From: Sphagnum magellanicum
Lineage: Eukaryota > Streptophyta > Sphagnopsida > Sphagnales > Sphagnaceae
NCBI GenBank assembly: GCA_021904315.1
Contig: CM038916.1
Span: 310,001 to 374,000 of the forward strand
Direction: 5' to 3'
DNA length: 64,000 nucleotides
In this document: positions 58,818 through 64,000 of the stretch, in pieces
Layout of the letters: each line of letters starts with the position of its first letter
Numbering within the stretch: position 1 is the first letter of the stretch
Notes under the pieces: model-generated
Databases searched by the model: none
What the model saw: only the letters and a program-made list of their open reading frames with translations
What the model was told of the DNA's origin: nothing
Made by a program: the position numbers and the translations under genes

Positions 58818-60679
58818 TAAGTAAGGGCCACTGGGTTTTTTGTTTCCACTACATAGATATTCAACAACAAAAAAAGGTCTTCAAGAAAACTACTAAACCA
58901 GTTTTGCAATCAATAGTTGTGCTCTTTATATATCTTTGTGAATCTATGTTGCTAACACCTAAAACAAACTTCCTTCATGATATGATAATTTGTGTTACAT
59001 GAGACTCATTCGTTACAAGTGCATGTTTTGCATTATTACTTACTTCATGGCTCCAATAGTTTTATGGCAGGATATCACATATGACATTTAGATCTCCCAT
59101 TTGAATGTTTCAATAAAGAATGAGTTTTCTCCATTTGAATTGCCAATAGGCAAGAGCTTTTAATAATTCTACTTGTTCAACACATTATTGTAAGTTTTAA
59201 TTAATTATCAAATCTTCAATCTTCAATGGGTTTAACTATCATCTAGAGCCTTGGGGGAAAGGCAGGGGAGGGAACTCCCCTATTGAAACTTGAAACCGTG
59301 CCAGTATTACACCATAGTACATAGGCTGGTTAGGCATTAATTATTATTTTTGGAAGTGTTGATATTTCTGAAAAATAGGTGCCTAACATGCCAACACTCT
59401 AAATGAAGCTCTCAAGCACAATACCTTCATTATCTAATATAATGTTGAATTGTAATTTTATTTTATTTTACTGCCGAACACAACTAACAAAACATAATCA
59501 ATTATTAGGCAACTTGTTGTGGAACTAGCCTAGGTACTAGGGTAATTGCAAATTTCAAGGACACAGCTTTTTGAGTGAGAAGTTCCAAATTCACACTCTA
59601 GATCTTTCAAATACTATATAAGTGAAAGATACTTTCTAAATGTGAAATTCAGTACAAGATTTTGGATGAAGATTTGGGTCTTCATCATTCTACTATTGAT
59701 CAATGGCTTTGGGAGTAAGTTTTCCTTCAGATTTTATGTCCTTACGTGCATCTCCAGCTGTGCTCAGTATGTGACCTGCAAAAATATTCTGCACATCCAA
59801 GTTTAGTTATTTACCCCACTAATAAAAACTGAAACTGGGACAAGAGATAGGTCTGGAACTGCAACTAGCAAACCACCTGGATCAATCATTATGATAGGCC
59901 AATCAGAAACACTCATCAGAAGTCAGGTCATATTTTCTAGACTCTTGTCTGCTGAATTTTTTTTGAGAAAAAGATGGATCAGGCCAAGGCCAGATAATGA
60001 AAAAAGAAGCAAGCATTACTTTTGTACTTCCTTACAATAAGGACCCATTGCTGATTTAGTGTCTTGCTTTGAAACCTTAGTTAGAAAGCTAGTCCAATCT
60101 ATCTACTCATCAATTAATGGGATTACAAAACCAGGTGCTGGATGCAAAGTTTACACACTCACAACTCTTTAGTAGAAATTTCAGCTAAAATCAAGCCAGC
60201 AATGATTATAGAGCAAAGCTAGAGTGACCTCGTGGGAGATCCAGCAGGTGTACTAGCCAAGGTTGGATCTCAAGTTTCATGGGACCAAAAAGATTTCTAA
60301 CATGACACACTCATGAGGCAGTATAAGTACACTCTCAATAACCAAGTTAGGTGTACAGTAAAATTAGGCCAAGATATGATTCTTCAAGTAAGAATGAGGC
60401 ATTTTTTGAAATTGTGAACATAAGTAGCTTTGAAAATGGGCACCTAACAAGAACAAAATTTGAGCATATTTCATTCATATTGGATTGCATGATTGAGTTC
60501 TTCTTAATGTCACCTTGTCTTTGAGCCTTAATTTCATTCTTTTATCCCTAGTTCATCCTTAAATGAGGGTTATCTCTAAAGTGGGCAAAATTTGAAAAAA
60601 AATCATCAATACCCAGGATGAACTTGACAAGATTTAAAGGCCAAGGCAAAAACAAAAGATAAAAATCGAAATGTGGAAT
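58818..60679. other. spacer with a second copy of the element interior
   Basis: 59763-59945 matches 57888-58100 (AGTATGTGACC, CACATCCAAGTTTAGTTA, AACTGAAACTGGG, GGCCAATCA-like). No gene recognised elsewhere. Confidence 0.6.
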
Positions 60680-61040
60680 AATTTTCAGAATTCAAATATC
60701 AAGTTCTAAATTTAAATAATAAAATTTTCTCAGACTCAAATATCAATTTTCAGAATAGAAATATCAATTTTTAGATTCTAATATCATATTTTAATTCGAA
60801 TATAAATTTTTAAGAATGCAAAGAACAATTTGCGGATTGAAATAACAATTTTTAGCTTCAAAAATAATAATATTTATATAATGATTTATATAATTGAAAA
60901 TCAGTTTTTTATATTGAAATTATAATTTTCAGAATTGAAATATGAACTTTCATATTCAACTAGAAATATTCAAAATTAAAGTATAAATTTTCCATTTCAA
61001 AATAACAATTTTGAAAATTGAAATATGAATTGATTTCAAG
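60680..61040. repeat. AT-rich minisatellite
   Basis: Loosely repeated AATATCAATTTTCAGAATTCAAA-like units of about 20-25 bp, many copies, slightly diverged. Confidence 0.65.
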
Positions 61041-64000
61041 TTCATGTATCGTGTTTGAAACTCTAATTGAAGTTTTAGAAAAATTGGGTGTAATGGGTAT
61101 GAATCACATATTCCATTGCATCTTGCATTGTGATCATTGTATTTTTTTGTCATGGAACAGGGGTGTCAGACTATACTTGATGTTTCAAGGACAAAGAAAG
61201 GTGAGAAGGTTGTTGAGAATATCAAAACCAAAATAAAGGTTTTGTTTTTTTGTAAAACAATATTGCCAAATGGCAAAAATTCACCACAAAAATCACGTTG
61301 ATAAAACGCTTAATATGTCACAACATATAATTAATCTACCCATAATTAATGTATAATGTACTCTTAATAAACTCTTTAAATATACCTTTAATGCAACCCT
61401 AATACATCATAGAAATGCACTTCAAATTTAGTTATAATACATTTTGGTGTATGTCAAAGGGCATGTATATGGCATATGGTTGCAAGTAATTTGATCCCAA
61501 ATGCAACTAATGGAACATATGAGCCTATTCTTGGATGAAAACAATCCAAAAAGTTGTCCAAACAAAAAGATGAATATGTCAATAATTGCATGGTAATTGC
61601 AACATAATCACATTTCACCATGTAAAGTGTGAACATTGATAATTAGTTGCAAAAAAAAATCAAATATAGTCACAACCAACACATAGTTGCATGTAATCGC
61701 AAAAAGAATGGTTACATATAATAAATCTTGGTAATTTAAATATTCTAAGAAATATATATAATGAAAAAAATTAGCATTGATTTTTTTTCTCATACACCAA
61801 ATGAATAACATGGGAAAACAAATTTAAAATTATTTTTGGGGTCTTTTGGTGTGGATCATGAACATTCATAATAAAAAACTTGTCCATGATACTTAAAATA
61901 AACTAGGGGAAAAACATACATTCTAATTTACATAATTATACAAGAATTTAATATTGTAAATATCTATAATTTAGAGGTAAATATGCACTTTAGAATTTGC
62001 AAGCATGAACATTTTGACCTAATTAGTAACCCATTCAAATATAAATATGAAGTATTAAATTGTATGTGTTTCAATATATATTGATAAATACAATATGCAA
62101 CATTTGAATAATGATTTAAATAAGTTCAAGGTGTATAGATGTGAAAAAACTCATTAAACTATTCAAATATAATTATAATAAATATGAGTTATGTGTATTA
62201 ATTTTAACATATTAAAAGTGTATGGTTCAACTCATGTACACATGTCAACAATTGAAAAAATGTGGAAAAAATCACTAACGTAATATTAATCTCAAGTTTT
62301 AAGTTATTACATGTGTTTTAACAAATTATTGTAATGGTAAAATGCAACCCATGAACAATGGTTTCAACATGTTAAAAATGGATGGTCCAATTCATGTACC
62401 ATGTTGACAATTGAAAAGATGTCGAAAAAACCATTAACCATTATAATGCATTGTGTAAATAAAGTTAAAGGCTACCTCAATTTACACATCAACAATTTGA
62501 AATAATAATAAATAAATAAAAAGGTTCAAATTATGCTCATAAGTGCAATGTAGTGAATGTTATAAATATACACAATATTGACCATTAACTAATGCAACAA
62601 GTCATTTGCAAAATTTAACTCTAGTTATCCATTTATGGTTGATGAAAGTGATGTTATTTGCATAAGCATGTTTAGCTGAACAATTCTCATGAACAAAATA
62701 ATTTTCTTTTTATGACATGTATCAAATGTCATTAAAATGTAATCAAATAAAGAAGCAGTTGAAATGTGTGAAGGTGAAAAATGACAAGATTTCTTCTTGT
62801 GATGGTTTAAAGCATTTTTAATCCATCATAAAATGAAAATAATGCAAAATTCATGGATTAAAAACCTCTACTTGTCACTTATGAAATTAATTGTGTGGTT
62901 AGATTTAATGTTGTTAATGTAAACATAAATAATAATATAACACACCATGTAAAATCATTTACATTTTCACACTCAAGTTTTACACTTAAACTTTTTCCTA
63001 GGCATAGTTTGGGCTTTACATTTGCATGGCATGCATAAATACATTTATTAAATACACTCACGTGATCTTGTGTATTTTTTTCTTCCTATAAGATCATGCA
63101 AGTGTAAATTATCATATAATACCTTTATTTTTATTTTTAAAACCATAATCTTAATGACATTAGGAGATGAAATGCCTTATTCTATTACAAACTTTTATCT
63201 TTTGTTGAAGAATGAATGACTTAACACAATGCACAATACCGTTTACATATGCATATTGCATTTTCTTTTTTGTTTTATCTTTTCACATGATTCAAGATGA
63301 TAACTATGGAACCGTGTTGAACAAAGGAAAAAGGAAACAAAAGGGTGAAAGGAGGAGGGAAAAGGGACTAGGTGTGAAGGAATTATATTTTGCAAAGACT
63401 TCTATGTTGTGATCATACAACAATGGATAGGTCTTACTTTAACAACATGGGGTTTTGGAAGGTGTGGTGATGACTAAGTTAAACATCAATCAAGGTTTTA
63501 AAATAATCATGGGGAAGTCATTTTTTGTATATTTTATAAATCATGTGATATAACAAAGTTTTTTTGGTGTGCTTTTTTAATATATATAATTAATTATATT
63601 ATTTAAATCAATTTTAAGCACCGTATTTACATTTAAATAAATTTTTTTTTTATTTTAAAAAACTAGTTGCACCTTTCCTTTGGTACATTGTTTAAAAAAA
63701 TGAAAAAAAATTCCCCAAGCAAATCATATATGGGGAGATGTCAAACCCTAATGTGCCAAATTGATTACATTTAACATATCAATAACTTTATGTTAACAAA
63801 AGTATAATATTTCAATCTAGTCATTGAATTGTCACCAATTGAAACAATTTTGATTGTTGTTGCACCTTAATTGAACATTTGCCTCTTCAATACTTGTTGT
63901 GTCTTTTTCTTTTTCTTTTTTTTGTAAAAGTGGTTATCATCTTCAACTAATTCACATTTCACTAATTTTGTATTCATCAAATTTCATGAACATAATCCAA
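61041..64000. other. AT-rich spacer to the window end
   Basis: No gene recognised. A direct repeat of about 72 bp (62207-62280 and 62369-62440; TTCATGTACCATGT and AATTGAAAAGATGT variants) lies about 162 bp apart. Short open frames lack motifs. Confidence 0.55.

Overview
The window is nuclear DNA of a land plant. The evidence is spliced genes with short GT-AG introns, Copia and chromodomain-bearing Gypsy retroelement fossils, interstitial TTTAGGG repeats, and recognisable plant genes for MOM1, STICHEL and ATXR5/6. Known MOM1 families point to a vascular plant. The diverged sequences, AT-rich spacers and dense low-copy repeats suggest a non-seed lineage such as a fern or lycophyte, but I cannot name the species.

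Layout. 1-1671: 3' portion of a Copia fossil with its 3' LTR. 2361-6727: a large palindromic (foldback) DNA element with ~1.57 kb arms; its centre carries two exons and the intron between them of a TrmL/SpoU-type RNA 2'-O-methyltransferase gene. 6728-10030: AT-rich spacer with minisatellites. 10548-13290: a minus-strand, 5'-truncated ATXR5/6-type SET-domain pseudogene with local duplications. 13290-16650: spacer and an ~80 bp tandem array. 16651-22939: a broken Gypsy chromovirus on the minus strand with both LTRs. 22940-27750: AT-rich spacer.

27757-42450 holds the main gene, a plus-strand MOM1-like silencing factor. A 22-exon model keeps one open frame of about 2651 codons with every splice phase consistent. 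It encodes a PWWP domain, two chromodomains, the N-terminal lobe of a degenerate SNF2 module without a visible helicase C lobe, MOM1-type helical blocks, a coiled coil like the MOM1 CMM2 segment, and a SUMO-interaction-like C terminus. 46057-52044 holds a minus-strand, five-exon STICHEL-like gene (DNA polymerase III gamma/tau-type AAA+ module, about 1481 codons). The two genes are convergent, separated by about 4.1 kb of tandem and dispersed repeats. 52444-64000 is spacer with a 134-bp tandem array abutting the STICHEL-like leader, dispersed repeat families, a second inverted-repeat element (57140-58817) and AT-rich DNA.

Themes. The MOM1-like gene belongs to a transposon-silencing system, and the ATXR5/6-type relic belongs to another heterochromatin pathway (H3K27 monomethylation). 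They lie about 16 kb apart among the kinds of elements such proteins silence. The most novel-looking signals are the PWWP-chromo-half-SNF2 architecture, an intron that appears to be a former coding repeat unit, and the gene-capturing palindromic element. No tRNA, rRNA or CRISPR array was recognised.
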